From Phascolarctobacterium succinatutens CAG:287 (GTDB lineage: Bacteria; Bacillota; Negativicutes; Acidaminococcales; Acidaminococcaceae): a stretch of 64,000 nt of DNA. Position 1 is the stretch's first letter. Each line of letters starts with the position of its first letter. The stretch covers positions 1 to 64,000 of the forward strand of contig NZ_FR892810.1 in assembly GCF_000434895.1 (NCBI RefSeq), written 5' to 3'. Of the stretch, positions 43,250 to 51,779 are shown in pieces. The notes under the pieces are model-generated. The model saw only the letters and a program-made list of their open reading frames with translations, had not been told where the DNA came from and did not search any database. The translations under genes were made by a program, and so were the position numbers.

Positions 43250-44056
43250 TTATTTTACAAGAATGGTAATATTGTGCTCATCTGCCAGCGCAATCACCTT
43301 TTCGCGCTCCGGAATGATAGTATTACCTGCTTCAATGATAGCTCCGGTAGCACCGGCATGAATCATAGATTCAATCGTTGTCGTACCAAAACCGGGAATA
43401 TCAAAGCGTTGATCCTGCTTCGGCTTGGCAGCCTTGGCTACAATCACACCGCCCTTGCCTAAAAAACCGCCGCGCAAAATGCAGGCATCAGTGCCTTCAA
43501 TTGCTTCTACTGCCATCACAGCACGATTTTTTACAACTACGGTCTGACCAATATCAAGTCCGCCGATAGCCTTCGCCATCTCAAAGCCAAATTCCATATC
43601 CGCAAGCTCTGCCTCTGTAGGCTTACGCTTTGTCAGAACGCCAGGCTGTGGCAAAAGCGGTTTGATCAGCAAGGTCTGATCCATAACCTCAATGCCTTCG
43701 TCCTCCAGCTCCTTAACAATCGCATTCATGATAGTATCATCCTTACGGTTCGGAATAGTAGCTAAAATTTTTATCGCCCGCAGATCAGGAACAATCCTGC
43801 CTGCTTTGTACAAAACTTCCTTTGTTACCTTACCGATCATGGTGACCTTGGTAACCTTATTTTTTTTCAGCGTAGAAATAATCTTGCCAATTTTGCCGAT
43901 GTTGATATCGTAATAAGCATCAACACTGCCAGGCAGCTCCTCGTCAATCCCGGGAACAACACCTACAGCGACAACATGGTAACCCAGCTCCTTTGCCGAG
44001 CGTGCTACCTCTACCGGCAGATGTCCGACACCTGAAAGTACGCCCAGCACCTCCAT
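43250..44056 (-). CDS. lpxI: UDP-2,3-diacylglucosamine pyrophosphatase, LpxI type
   Basis: 268-aa enzyme cleaving UDP-diacylglucosamine to lipid X, in place of LpxH. The N-terminus MEVLGVLSGVGHLPVEVARSAKE matches the DUF1009 pattern; KVTMIGKVTKE, DDTIMNAIVKELE and a C-terminal GATGAIIEAGNT follow. Start 44056 follows the lpxA stop by four bases with GAGGCTAAGG before it; a 14-codon longer reading would overlap lpxA. It completes the pathway between lpxA and lpxB. Confidence 0.9.
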   Translation of the reverse strand: MEVLGVLSGVGHLPVEVARSAKELGYHVVAVGVVPGIDEELPGSVDAYYDINIGKIGKIISTLKKNKVTKVTMIGKVTKEVLYKAGRIVPDLRAIKILATIPNRKDDTIMNAIVKELEDEGIEVMDQTLLIKPLLPQPGVLTKRKPTEAELADMEFGFEMAKAIGGLDIGQTVVVKNRAVMAVEAIEGTDACILRGGFLGKGGVIVAKAAKPKQDQRFDIPGFGTTTIESMIHAGATGAIIEAGNTIIPEREKVIALADEHNITILVK

Positions 44057-44060
44057 AGCC

Positions 44061-44867
44061 TTAGCCTCTGCGTGTACGGATAATACCGCGTTCAACATTG
44101 CGCAGGAAACGCAGCAGATGTTCCATCGGCTCGGAGCTTGTCAGCTCCTGCTCCATAGTGCTGATTGCCTCCTGCAGTGGCAGGCCGCTGCGATAAAGAA
44201 TGCGGAAAGCCTTTTTCAGCTCGCTGCGCTCTTCTACCGGCATACCGGCACGGGAAAGACCAACGCTGTTCAGGCCGGAAACAAAGGCAGGATCACCGGC
44301 GCAGATCATGAACGGAGGAACATCCTGGGTTACACGTGCCATACCGCCAATCATTGCGTTACGGCCAATCTTGCAGAACTGGTGTACTGCAGACAAGCCG
44401 CCGATAACGGCACGGTCCTCAACGATAACGTGGCCTGCAAGCGTAGCAACATTGGACATGATAACATTATTGCCTACAATGCAGTTATGCGCTACATGGG
44501 TATAGGCCATCATCAGGATATTGTTGCCGATACGGGTTTCGTTGCCTTCGCCGCATGCACGATGAACAGTGCAACATTCACGGAAGCTGCCGCCATCCCC
44601 GATAATGGTATAGCTTTTTTCACCTACAAATTTTAAATCCTGCGGTACTGCGCCAATAGAGCAGCCCGGGAAAAAGTGGCAATTCTTGCCGATTTTAGTA
44701 TATGGATGGATAGTCACATGTGCGCCAATCACGCAGCCGTCGCCAATCTCCGTATCTTCGTCGATAACAGCATAAGGACCTACGCTAACGTCCTTGCCGA
44801 TTTTAGCAGACGGATGAATGATTGCAGTTTCATGGATACCACTAGTTGGCATAATAACCGAACTCAT
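44061..44867 (-). CDS. lpxA: UDP-N-acetylglucosamine acyltransferase
   Basis: 268-aa cytoplasmic acyltransferase that starts lipid A synthesis. Left-handed beta-helix repeats (IHETAIIHPSAKIGKDVSVGPYAVID) with the catalytic His in MAYTHVAHNCIVG and a helical C-terminal domain. ATG 44867 is chosen because GGGGAG lies nine bases upstream; a GTG three codons earlier sits on that site. A 176-base gap separates it from fabZ, so it may have its own promoter. Confidence 0.93.
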   Translation of the reverse strand: MSSVIMPTSGIHETAIIHPSAKIGKDVSVGPYAVIDEDTEIGDGCVIGAHVTIHPYTKIGKNCHFFPGCSIGAVPQDLKFVGEKSYTIIGDGGSFRECCTVHRACGEGNETRIGNNILMMAYTHVAHNCIVGNNVIMSNVATLAGHVIVEDRAVIGGLSAVHQFCKIGRNAMIGGMARVTQDVPPFMICAGDPAFVSGLNSVGLSRAGMPVEERSELKKAFRILYRSGLPLQEAISTMEQELTSSEPMEHLLRFLRNVERGIIRTRRG

Positions 44868-45043
44868 TATTTTCACTCCCCAAACAAGATGTTAATCAAG
44901 CAATTAAATATAAATATAATACTATAATCACAGGTATCCACGATTTTTAACATTACAAAAATCACAGTTAAATGAAATTAGCATTAATTTTAGCTGTATT
45001 GCTCGCTTATTCTACCAATTACAGCTTTTTTGTATTTTGCTGA

Positions 45044-45490
45044 TTAATTTTCTTTCGGGTCCATAATAGCAAAGGTGCAATCGCATTCGCAGGCAACCTT
45101 GCCGTCAACCTTACCCTCGCAATGAATGATACCCATGCTGCCGCGCATAATTTTAGTTACCTCAGCGGTGGTTACAACCTGGTCACCGGGCACAACCTGC
45201 TTGCGGAAGCGCACATTGTCTATTTTAGCGAAAACAGCAATCTTGCCGCGGTTTTCTTCCGGATACAGCATAGCAACGCCGCCAACCTGAGCCATAGCCT
45301 CAATCAGCAGAACGCCGGGCATAATCGGTTCATTAGGGAAATGACCTAAGAACTGCATTTCATTAGCGGTAATATTTTTAATACCTACTGCGCGCTTCAT
45401 AGGCTCAACTTCCAGAATGCGGTCAACCAAAAGCATCGGATAACGATGCGGCAGAATCTTTTTAATTTCGTTAATATCTAATACTGTCAT
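45044..45490 (-). CDS. fabZ: 3-hydroxyacyl-ACP dehydratase
   Basis: 148-aa hot-dog-fold dehydratase of fatty acid synthesis. [13 protein letters not shown] and [20 protein letters not shown] carry the catalytic His and Glu. It competes with LpxA for hydroxyacyl-ACP, and clustering with lpx genes is usual. It starts three bases after lpxC. Confidence 0.95.
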   Translation of the reverse strand: MTVLDINEIKKILPHRYPMLLVDRILEVEPMKRAVGIKNITANEMQFLGHFPNEPIMPGVLLIEAMAQVGGVAMLYPEENRGKIAVFAKIDNVRFRKQVVPGDQVVTTAEVTKIMRGSMGIIHCEGKVDGKVACECDCTFAIMDPKEN

Positions 45491-45493
45491 TTA

Positions 45494-46342
45494 TTACTCC
45501 CCCTTTGTTCTGTAAGCCTGTATTTGCTTAGCGATTGCGGAATTAAAGGCATGGCCTGTTTTTACGGCAATAACATGCGCTTTAATCGGTCCCAGCAGAT
45601 ACAAGTCGCCGATGGCATCAAGTATCTTGTGTCTGATCAGTTCATCGTCAAAACGCGGCACAGAAAGAATTTTTTCATCATCAAAAACAACTACATTCTC
45701 TAACGAACCGCCAAGTCCCAGTCCCATCTTACGCAGCATTTCCAGCTCGGAAGTAAAAGCCACTGTTCTGGCAGCCATAATATCCTTTTTAAAGCTCTCC
45801 TTATCGAGCAGGATATCGAAATACTGGGTTCCCAGCATCGGATGACTGTTGATGGATGTAAAAGAAATTCTGTAGCCGTCATAAGGTAAAATAACGATAT
45901 AACGGTCATTGTCATAAACGGAAAATGCTTTATCAACGGCATATATATGACGTTCTGCCTCCTGCTGCACCGGTTCTGCTTTTTCAATCAGCTCGCAGAA
46001 AACCTTAGCACTGCCGTCGGTTACCGGCGGTTCCGGGGAAGACATTTCAATACGGATATTGTCAATCGCCATCATAGACAGCGCACCCATAAGATGCTCA
46101 ACTGTAAAAACCTCAGCACCATTGGCACTAAGTGTTGTTGCCTTTACCGTGGAGCTTACATTCTCCGGCAAAGCTTTTATTTCCGGTCTGTCAGGTAAAT
46201 CGGTACGGATGAAGATGATGCCTGTATCAGGTGCTGCAGGCTTCAGCGTCATCAGCACATCCTTGCCGGAATGCAGACCAATGCCAGAATAGGATACCTC
46301 TTTAGCAATTGTATGCTGGTATTCCTTTTTTTGTTCGGTCAT
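45494..46342 (-). CDS. lpxC: UDP-3-O-acyl-N-acetylglucosamine deacetylase
   Basis: 282-aa zinc deacetylase, the committed step of lipid A. SGIGLHSG at 19-26, TVEHLMGAL with zinc His, PPVTDGSA, and DELIRHKILDAIGDLYLLG holding the HKxxDxxGD metal/catalytic motif. It is a stand-alone enzyme, not fused to fabZ, which follows at once. Confidence 0.95.
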   Translation of the reverse strand: MTEQKKEYQHTIAKEVSYSGIGLHSGKDVLMTLKPAAPDTGIIFIRTDLPDRPEIKALPENVSSTVKATTLSANGAEVFTVEHLMGALSMMAIDNIRIEMSSPEPPVTDGSAKVFCELIEKAEPVQQEAERHIYAVDKAFSVYDNDRYIVILPYDGYRISFTSINSHPMLGTQYFDILLDKESFKKDIMAARTVAFTSELEMLRKMGLGLGGSLENVVVFDDEKILSVPRFDDELIRHKILDAIGDLYLLGPIKAHVIAVKTGHAFNSAIAKQIQAYRTKGE

Positions 46343-46363
46343 TTTGCTCCTCCTTTATCAAAT

Positions 46364-47254
46364 TTATTTTTTTCTGCCAAACCGCTGGCGTCCGTCCTTC
46401 CAACGGTCATGCACCCAGAACCACATTTCCGGATGCGCAATAATCTCATGCTCCAGAATTGTAACCAGTTCACGGGTTACTGCGTAAAAATCCTGCTCCT
46501 TGTTTTTCGTTTTCGGGGTGTACAAGGGAGGATAAATTTTAGCAGTACAGCTGCCATCTGCATTGTTGTGCAGAAAGATTGGTAAAATCGGTGAACCGTA
46601 AATACGCGAAAGCGCCGCCGGTCCCATCGGGATAACAGAATCCTTGCCGAACAGATCAATGCGCACGCCATCATCATTCGTATCCTGGTCGTAAAGAATA
46701 CCCAGAAGATTTTTTTCACGCAGCATACGGCTGATTGCCAGCAAGCCATGCTCACCACGGTTATAGGTAACCTTTTGTCCTACCATCTGGCGGAATTCAT
46801 TGATGAGCTTATCCATGTGACCATTATTCTGCTTACGCGTAATGGAAAGCATAGGATAGCCATGCAGCGCTACAGTTGCGCCTAAAAGCTCCCAGTTACC
46901 GTAATGGCCGGTAGCCATAATGACGCCCTTGCCCTGTGCATAGGCAGCCTCCAGATATTCCAGGCCTTCTACCATTACTTTTTGGTCAATATTATCCTTA
47001 TTCAGCAAGGGGAAGCGCATAACCTCCACGACCATGCGACCAAAGCGATGCAGGCTTTCTTCAGCGATTTGGGCCGCTCTTGCTTCATCAACCCCCAGGC
47101 ATTCGCGAATGTTGGCCTCTGCCATCTGCATACGCCAGCGCGGTACAACCATTACTGCTACGCTGCCCAGAAATTTTGCCACCAGCTTGCGCAGCCACAG
47201 GGGTGAAACACACATAAATTTACTAAAAAGCTTGACTATATAATAACCTAACAA
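46364..47254 (-). CDS. Lipid A late acyltransferase (LpxL/HtrB family), copy 2
   Basis: 296-aa second acyltransferase with HX4E as HYGNWE in ATGHYGNWELLGA, an N-terminal hydrophobic anchor and YDQDTNDDGV before the conserved FG segment. It probably starts at TTG (47254) after GGTGGTGAAGG. Encoded between lpxD and lpxC, it may add the second of two secondary chains, with the copy at 33592. Confidence 0.85.
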   Translation of the reverse strand: MLGYYIVKLFSKFMCVSPLWLRKLVAKFLGSVAVMVVPRWRMQMAEANIRECLGVDEARAAQIAEESLHRFGRMVVEVMRFPLLNKDNIDQKVMVEGLEYLEAAYAQGKGVIMATGHYGNWELLGATVALHGYPMLSITRKQNNGHMDKLINEFRQMVGQKVTYNRGEHGLLAISRMLREKNLLGILYDQDTNDDGVRIDLFGKDSVIPMGPAALSRIYGSPILPIFLHNNADGSCTAKIYPPLYTPKTKNKEQDFYAVTRELVTILEHEIIAHPEMWFWVHDRWKDGRQRFGRKK

Positions 47255-47269
47255 GCCTTCACCACCTAC

Positions 47270-48292
47270 TTATTTTTTCAGCTCTGCCAGTTCCTTTTCC
47301 AGAGCCTTAATGCGCTTGAGCATATCGCCCACCTTGCGCAAATTTGCTTCCTGGCGCAGCCATTCCTTCATTGGCATTGCAGGGAAGCCACCCATAACAG
47401 AGTTATCAGGAACATTGTTGGTAATGCCGGTTTTGCCACCAAATACGCAGTTGTTGCCAATGGTAATATGACCGACAGTACCAACCTGGCCAGCAAAGGT
47501 AACATTATTGCCAACAGTTACGCTGCCGGAAATACCCACATGCGCAACAACAAGACAGTTTTCACCTAAGATATCGTTGTGGCCCAGATGTACCAGATTA
47601 TCAATCTTGGTGCCCTTGCCAACAATCGTGCTGTCCACGGTAGCACGGTCAATGCAGGTGTTGTTGCCAATCTCTACATCATCCTGCAGCACTACATTAC
47701 CGGTTTGCAGCACCTTGCTGTGCTTGCCGTTCTGAGTAATATAGCCGAAGCCATCACCGCCGATAACAGAACCGGACTGCAGAATAACCCTGTCGCCCAG
47801 CACGCAATCCTCACGGATGGTGGTATTAGGATAAAGAGTGCAATCCTTGCCCATTTTTACGCGTTTGCCAACATAAGCGTGTGGATAAATAACGCAGCCG
47901 TCACCAATCTCAGCATCGTCCTCTACTACCGCAAAGGGTTGGATAGCAACATTGCTGCCGATTTTTGCTTTTTTGGATACATAAGCATAGGGACTGATAA
48001 CGCGCTCTACCTTCTCCTGCGGGCGGAACAGCTCCAGCAGGGCAGCGAAAGCTGCACGCGGGTTAGCAACTCTGATAACCGGACGACCATCAAGCTCCGG
48101 ATCCTCAGGGCTCAGAACCATTACACCGGCCTTGCTGAGATGACAATGCTCTACATGAGGCGGCACAGCAAAGGAAATATCCTTCGGACCTGCCTCCACC
48201 AGTCCATTGACACCGGTAATGAGCAATTCGGGGTTATCATGCTCTACTGTACCTTTTAAAAACTCAGCTAATTCTTGTACACTCTTCTCCAT
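47270..48292 (-). CDS. lpxD: UDP-3-O-acylglucosamine N-acyltransferase
   Basis: 340-aa acyltransferase for the third lipid A step. N-terminal uridine-binding domain (about 1-100), hexapeptide beta-helix (VIYPHAYVGKRVKMGKDCTLYP...) with catalytic His in NLVHLGHNDILG, and a C-terminal helical coil (LKRIKALEKELAELKK). It is the first lpx gene after the Skp-like genes. Confidence 0.95.
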   Translation of the reverse strand: MEKSVQELAEFLKGTVEHDNPELLITGVNGLVEAGPKDISFAVPPHVEHCHLSKAGVMVLSPEDPELDGRPVIRVANPRAAFAALLELFRPQEKVERVISPYAYVSKKAKIGSNVAIQPFAVVEDDAEIGDGCVIYPHAYVGKRVKMGKDCTLYPNTTIREDCVLGDRVILQSGSVIGGDGFGYITQNGKHSKVLQTGNVVLQDDVEIGNNTCIDRATVDSTIVGKGTKIDNLVHLGHNDILGENCLVVAHVGISGSVTVGNNVTFAGQVGTVGHITIGNNCVFGGKTGITNNVPDNSVMGGFPAMPMKEWLRQEANLRKVGDMLKRIKALEKELAELKK

Positions 48293-48321
48293 TTCATACC
48301 TCCACCATAAAGCTACTTACG

Positions 48322-48349
48322 CAAAAAGCGGACGGACTACCCGCCCGCT
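48322..48349 (-). terminator. Terminator between the small Skp-like gene and lpxD
   Basis: GC-rich stem AGCGGGCGG / CCGTCCGCT with a short loop is followed on the minus strand by TTTTTGCG. It may be leaky, since lpxD follows after some 30 bases. Confidence 0.65.
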
Positions 48350-48361
48350 TCAGGGTGCTGC

Positions 48362-48769
48362 TTATTTCATTTTTGCAATTACATCACTAGTAACATCAGT
48401 ACCGCCTTGTGGAACAGCGCGCTTATCTAAAATAGCGCCCAGCTTTTTCTCATCGGAAACCTGCTTCAGTGCAGTATCCAGGCTGGCCTTCAGTTTATTT
48501 TGAGCCTCGCTTTGAATCAGCTTAGCCTTAGCACCATAATCTTCGGCAACCTTTTTGGCATCATCGCCGGTTTTGCCTGCCATATCCTTATCCATCTGGG
48601 TTTTCAGGTCAGTCATTTTTTTAGTAACATCTTCCTGAGTTGTTTTTACGATAGGAGCTTCAGCTTCAATCTTGCTCATATCAACAGTACCAAAATCAGC
48701 ATTGCGTCCGCTGCAGCCAAAAGTAAACATAGATGCTGCAATCATCAAACCAGCAATAATTTTTTTCAT
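48362..48769 (-). CDS. Small Skp/OmpH-like lipoprotein
   Basis: 135-aa protein with a lipoprotein signal (MKKIIAGLMIAASMFTFGC, Cys19) followed by a charged coiled coil (KKMTDLKTQMDKDM...) and a C-terminal TDVTSDVIAKMK, which resembles the DITDEVAKAM end of the Skp-like protein at 49850. It lacks the N-terminal IGVVNYQ-type strand, so it is a shortened paralogue. Start 48769 has GTGAGG upstream. Confidence 0.7.
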   Translation of the reverse strand: MKKIIAGLMIAASMFTFGCSGRNADFGTVDMSKIEAEAPIVKTTQEDVTKKMTDLKTQMDKDMAGKTGDDAKKVAEDYGAKAKLIQSEAQNKLKASLDTALKQVSDEKKLGAILDKRAVPQGGTDVTSDVIAKMK

Positions 48770-48823
48770 AATTTTTAACCTCACTTAATTATAGCATGAA
48801 TCAGGCCCGGGCACGTGAACGTA

Positions 48824-49744
48824 TCACGTCTTTTTTAAGGCCTTGATTATGGCATCGGTAATATCCTCCGCCTTCATATTAACTCTAAACTTATTAAAAA
48901 CAATAGTATAACCGCGTTCATGCGCCAGCTTCACAGCCTGACTTTCGATATCCTGATTGATTTGCTTCTTCAAGCTATCATTCTTCTCCTGCTGCTTATC
49001 AATTTCTCTGTCGATAACACTCAGCGCATTGTTTAAGGCCTTCGGTGCCGTATCAAGCATTTCCTTGTCGCGTTCCTCCGGCGATTTGAGCTGCTGCATA
49101 GCCTGAGCATGATACTTCTGTGCCATCTCACGCATCCGCTGCTCAGCCTGCTCTTTATAAGGCAGTACCTTGGCATCAACCAGGCGTCGTTTTTCCGCCT
49201 GCAGCTCACCAATCTGCACACCACGCTCCTGCTGCAAATGCTGCAGCTGCTTTTCAACCGCCTGACGTTCATCAGGCTTCATTTTTACGGTCTCCAGCAG
49301 CGCGCGTAAATTAAACAGCTTCAGCTTATAGGCTTCTTCAACCTCTGTTTTGCGTGCAGCCAGCTTGCTGTCTGCTTCTGCCTCAGCCTGTGCTACAAAC
49401 TTCTGTAGCTTAGCATTTTCAATCTCCCTCTGTTCTACCATCCGGGTATTGAAATCAGCCTCCATGAAGCTTTGCTGGCTGAGCTGCCGCAGACTGCGCA
49501 GCTTATTCAAGCTGCTTAGCTGCGCCTTGGCCAACTCCTCCTGCCCCTTGCGCTTGTTCAGCAGATCCTGCAGGATTTTTTCGCCCTGCTCCAGCTTAGT
49601 ATACTGAGGATGGGCGCTTACCGCCTGCTCCCAGTTGATAACAGCAATTTTTTCCTGCGGTCCCCGGACATTGGTACTGCATGCCGAAATCAGCAGAGCA
49701 GCTGCAATAATAGCACTTATTTTTACCAGCTTGTTCTTCTTCAT
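48824..49744 (-). CDS. Large OmpH-family lipoprotein
   Basis: 306-aa exported protein: signal ending LLISAC (lipid Cys at about 21), then IAVINWEQAVSAHPQYTKLE, the OmpH strand and start of the tentacle, a very long coiled coil rich in Gln, Leu and Glu, and a C-terminal strand IVFNKFRVNMKAEDITDAIIKALKK. Twice the normal Skp length suggests two consecutive tentacle regions. ATG 49744 follows GGAGGCAGGA. It likely chaperones outer-membrane proteins while lipid-anchored. Confidence 0.78.
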   Translation of the reverse strand: MKKNKLVKISAIIAAALLISACSTNVRGPQEKIAVINWEQAVSAHPQYTKLEQGEKILQDLLNKRKGQEELAKAQLSSLNKLRSLRQLSQQSFMEADFNTRMVEQREIENAKLQKFVAQAEAEADSKLAARKTEVEEAYKLKLFNLRALLETVKMKPDERQAVEKQLQHLQQERGVQIGELQAEKRRLVDAKVLPYKEQAEQRMREMAQKYHAQAMQQLKSPEERDKEMLDTAPKALNNALSVIDREIDKQQEKNDSLKKQINQDIESQAVKLAHERGYTIVFNKFRVNMKAEDITDAIIKALKKT

Positions 49745-49849
49745 TCCTGCCTCCAATAACATTGCTGTACATCCGTAAATACCGCGATTAAATTGACATT
49801 GCGCAAGGCAATCTGCCAACTTCAGAGCAGCAATGCGCTGCAGAAGCTG

Positions 49850-50335
49850 TTATTTTCCTGCCTGCATAGCCTTGGCAACCTCATCGGTAATATCTACACC
49901 GCCGAAAACAACAGTGTTCTTATCTACTACAACTGCCAAACCTTTTTTGTCAGCAATCTTTTTGATGCTAGCTTCAATTTTCTTCAGTACGGGGTCCATA
50001 AGCTCTTTTTGCTTATTAGCCAGACGTTCCTGAGTCTGGGTATAGTACTTTCTCTTTTCTGCCTCATTCATGGTTTTGCTTTTCTCATTGAAATCCTTTT
50101 GGGCAGATTCGATTTCTTTGTTCATAGCTTCGTTAACTTTGCTCAAATCCGGGCTTTGTGCTACCAGCATCTGATAGTTAACTACACCGATAGCAGATTC
50201 GCTGGAGGCTGCAAAAGCACTCTTGCCAACACCGCTCTGCGTTACAGAAAGCGCAAAGCAGCCCAGTACAAAAATGGCTGCAATAAACAAGGAGATCAGT
50301 TTTACATTTTTAGGGTTACGCAATTTCTGCATCAT
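49850..50335 (-). CDS. skp: Periplasmic chaperone Skp/OmpH
   Basis: 161-aa exported chaperone: N-terminal hydrophobic helix (about 13-33) then IGVVNYQMLVAQSPD, helical tentacles with Lys/Gln/Glu, and a closing strand LAVVVDKNTVVFGGVDITDEVAKAM. It is the most typical of three Skp-like genes in a row. A promoter at 50451-50479 lies upstream. Confidence 0.85.
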   Translation of the reverse strand: MMQKLRNPKNVKLISLFIAAIFVLGCFALSVTQSGVGKSAFAASSESAIGVVNYQMLVAQSPDLSKVNEAMNKEIESAQKDFNEKSKTMNEAEKRKYYTQTQERLANKQKELMDPVLKKIEASIKKIADKKGLAVVVDKNTVVFGGVDITDEVAKAMQAGK

Positions 50336-50450
50336 AATCTAAATCCCTACCTTCTTTTCCTCATACAAAAATTCAGAAGCGGCAAGAGCAGAAAACAACA
50401 GTAAGCTGCTGTCATCTGCTTCTGTCCCGTCTGTTGCAATAATATATCTT

Positions 50451-50479
50451 ATTATATCAGTCTACGCTCATTCTTTCAA
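50451..50479 (-). promoter_or_regulatory. Promoter of the Skp-lpxD gene series
   Basis: TTGAAA (50474-50479) and TATAAT (50451-50456) at 17 bases on the minus strand, just downstream of the barrel-like gene and about 115 bases before the skp start. Confidence 0.65.
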
Positions 50480-50485
50480 GAATTG

Positions 50486-51757
50486 CTACAGATTTCCTAT
50501 AAGACGCAGGTAAAATTCCTGCCCGCCATAAATATATTCCGCACTTAGGAACTCATGAATACGGTAGCGCACGCCAAATTCGTTACGGTCATCACCGGAA
50601 AAATGTTCCGCCCGCAAGCGCCATTTAGGACTCAGGCAATATTCCAGACGGTAATTGTTGTCACCCATAGGCATACGCCGTACATAGCTCCAGCTGCTCT
50701 TGCCCCAATAATGCGTATAACCGGTGCCGAAGCGCCACTGGACATCATCCAGGATAACCTCTGCCTCGCCAAAAATCTCGTCACGCGGCGAAATAAATTT
50801 ACCAAGATGCGCCTTGCCGGAAAGGTTATCCTTATCACGGCCGATATCACCATAGCCTTCAAACCAGATTTTGTAATCATCTGATTCAATCATAATGCTG
50901 ACACCCAGATCCGCACCCGGGGTGATTTTCACCTGTGGCCGCAGCTGATAGTTTTTTACCTCCGGTTCAGTCATAAGCTTCTCTAAAAGCTGCTGCTCCA
51001 GCTCCTGTCGGTGCCGCTGCACATAAGCCACCGGCAAGCCGCGCAGCTTGTCGCACTCACCGGCATATTTGTACTTCATCTGCATCAAAAGCACATTGGG
51101 AATATCCTCACTGCGCAGCTCATAGCGAATGTCGCGCACCAACTGCCCTACGGGATAGATAACAACCTGCACTACAGTGCGTCCGTCCTCCTGCAGCACG
51201 TCAACAGCCGGCTTAAATTCAGGCAGCTGTGCCTGCACCTCGCTGCGTACCAGCTTGCGCAGTACGCCGCCAGCCCAGTCACCTGCATCTACCGAGGCAC
51301 CGCTGATGGCCTGCTCCAGCTGAGCCTGCAGCGCCGGAATACGCCGCTCAAGCAAAGCTGCTGTCTGCGGCTCTACGCCGGAAAACTGCAAATCGATAAA
51401 GGGCTTTTCGATAACCTTGTTCCAGGGACGTGCATACAAGCACACCTGTGTCGCTTCACCTACATCAAGCTGAACATCAGTCAGCTCGTAGCCGGTAAAT
51501 ACCCTGTCACCGATTTCCGTCAGCAACCTGGCATAATCCTCCCTGGCTGCAGCAATTTTCACCGCATCCTTATCAAGAAACAGCTGGTCTGCGACCACCT
51601 GCATGCTATCGCTCATCTTTTGCAGCAGCAGCTGGCTGGTGCCACCGTTTGTATCTATAACCTGCACCTCTACTCTGTTAACCGGTGCAGAAAAAGCATG
51701 CTGCAATGGCAAGATGCTTGTCATTGCAGCACAGAACAGAATCTTATTCAGCTTCAT
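50486..51757 (-). CDS. Unknown exported protein, predicted outer-membrane barrel end
   Basis: 423-aa protein with signal peptide (MKLNKILFCAAMTSILPLQHAFSA). The first 270 residues are alpha/beta with many charged helices and no recognised domain. From about 290 follow alternating strands (WFEGYGDIGRD, EAEVILDDVQWRFGTGYTHYWG, YRLEYCLSPKWRLRAEHF) and an end EFYLRLIGNL, like a small beta barrel. It follows bamA by 22 bases on the same strand, so it is probably involved in envelope assembly or is an outer-membrane protein of this lineage. Confidence 0.7.
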   Translation of the reverse strand: MKLNKILFCAAMTSILPLQHAFSAPVNRVEVQVIDTNGGTSQLLLQKMSDSMQVVADQLFLDKDAVKIAAAREDYARLLTEIGDRVFTGYELTDVQLDVGEATQVCLYARPWNKVIEKPFIDLQFSGVEPQTAALLERRIPALQAQLEQAISGASVDAGDWAGGVLRKLVRSEVQAQLPEFKPAVDVLQEDGRTVVQVVIYPVGQLVRDIRYELRSEDIPNVLLMQMKYKYAGECDKLRGLPVAYVQRHRQELEQQLLEKLMTEPEVKNYQLRPQVKITPGADLGVSIMIESDDYKIWFEGYGDIGRDKDNLSGKAHLGKFISPRDEIFGEAEVILDDVQWRFGTGYTHYWGKSSWSYVRRMPMGDNNYRLEYCLSPKWRLRAEHFSGDDRNEFGVRYRIHEFLSAEYIYGGQEFYLRLIGNL

Positions 51758-51779
51758 AGCCTAAATATTCTCCGCAAAA

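Noticed and set aside
45004..45035. Hairpin after fabZ as a terminator
   Set aside because: AGCTGTAATTG/CAATACAGCT can pair, but the T run is on the plus strand, whereas fabZ is transcribed on the minus strand.
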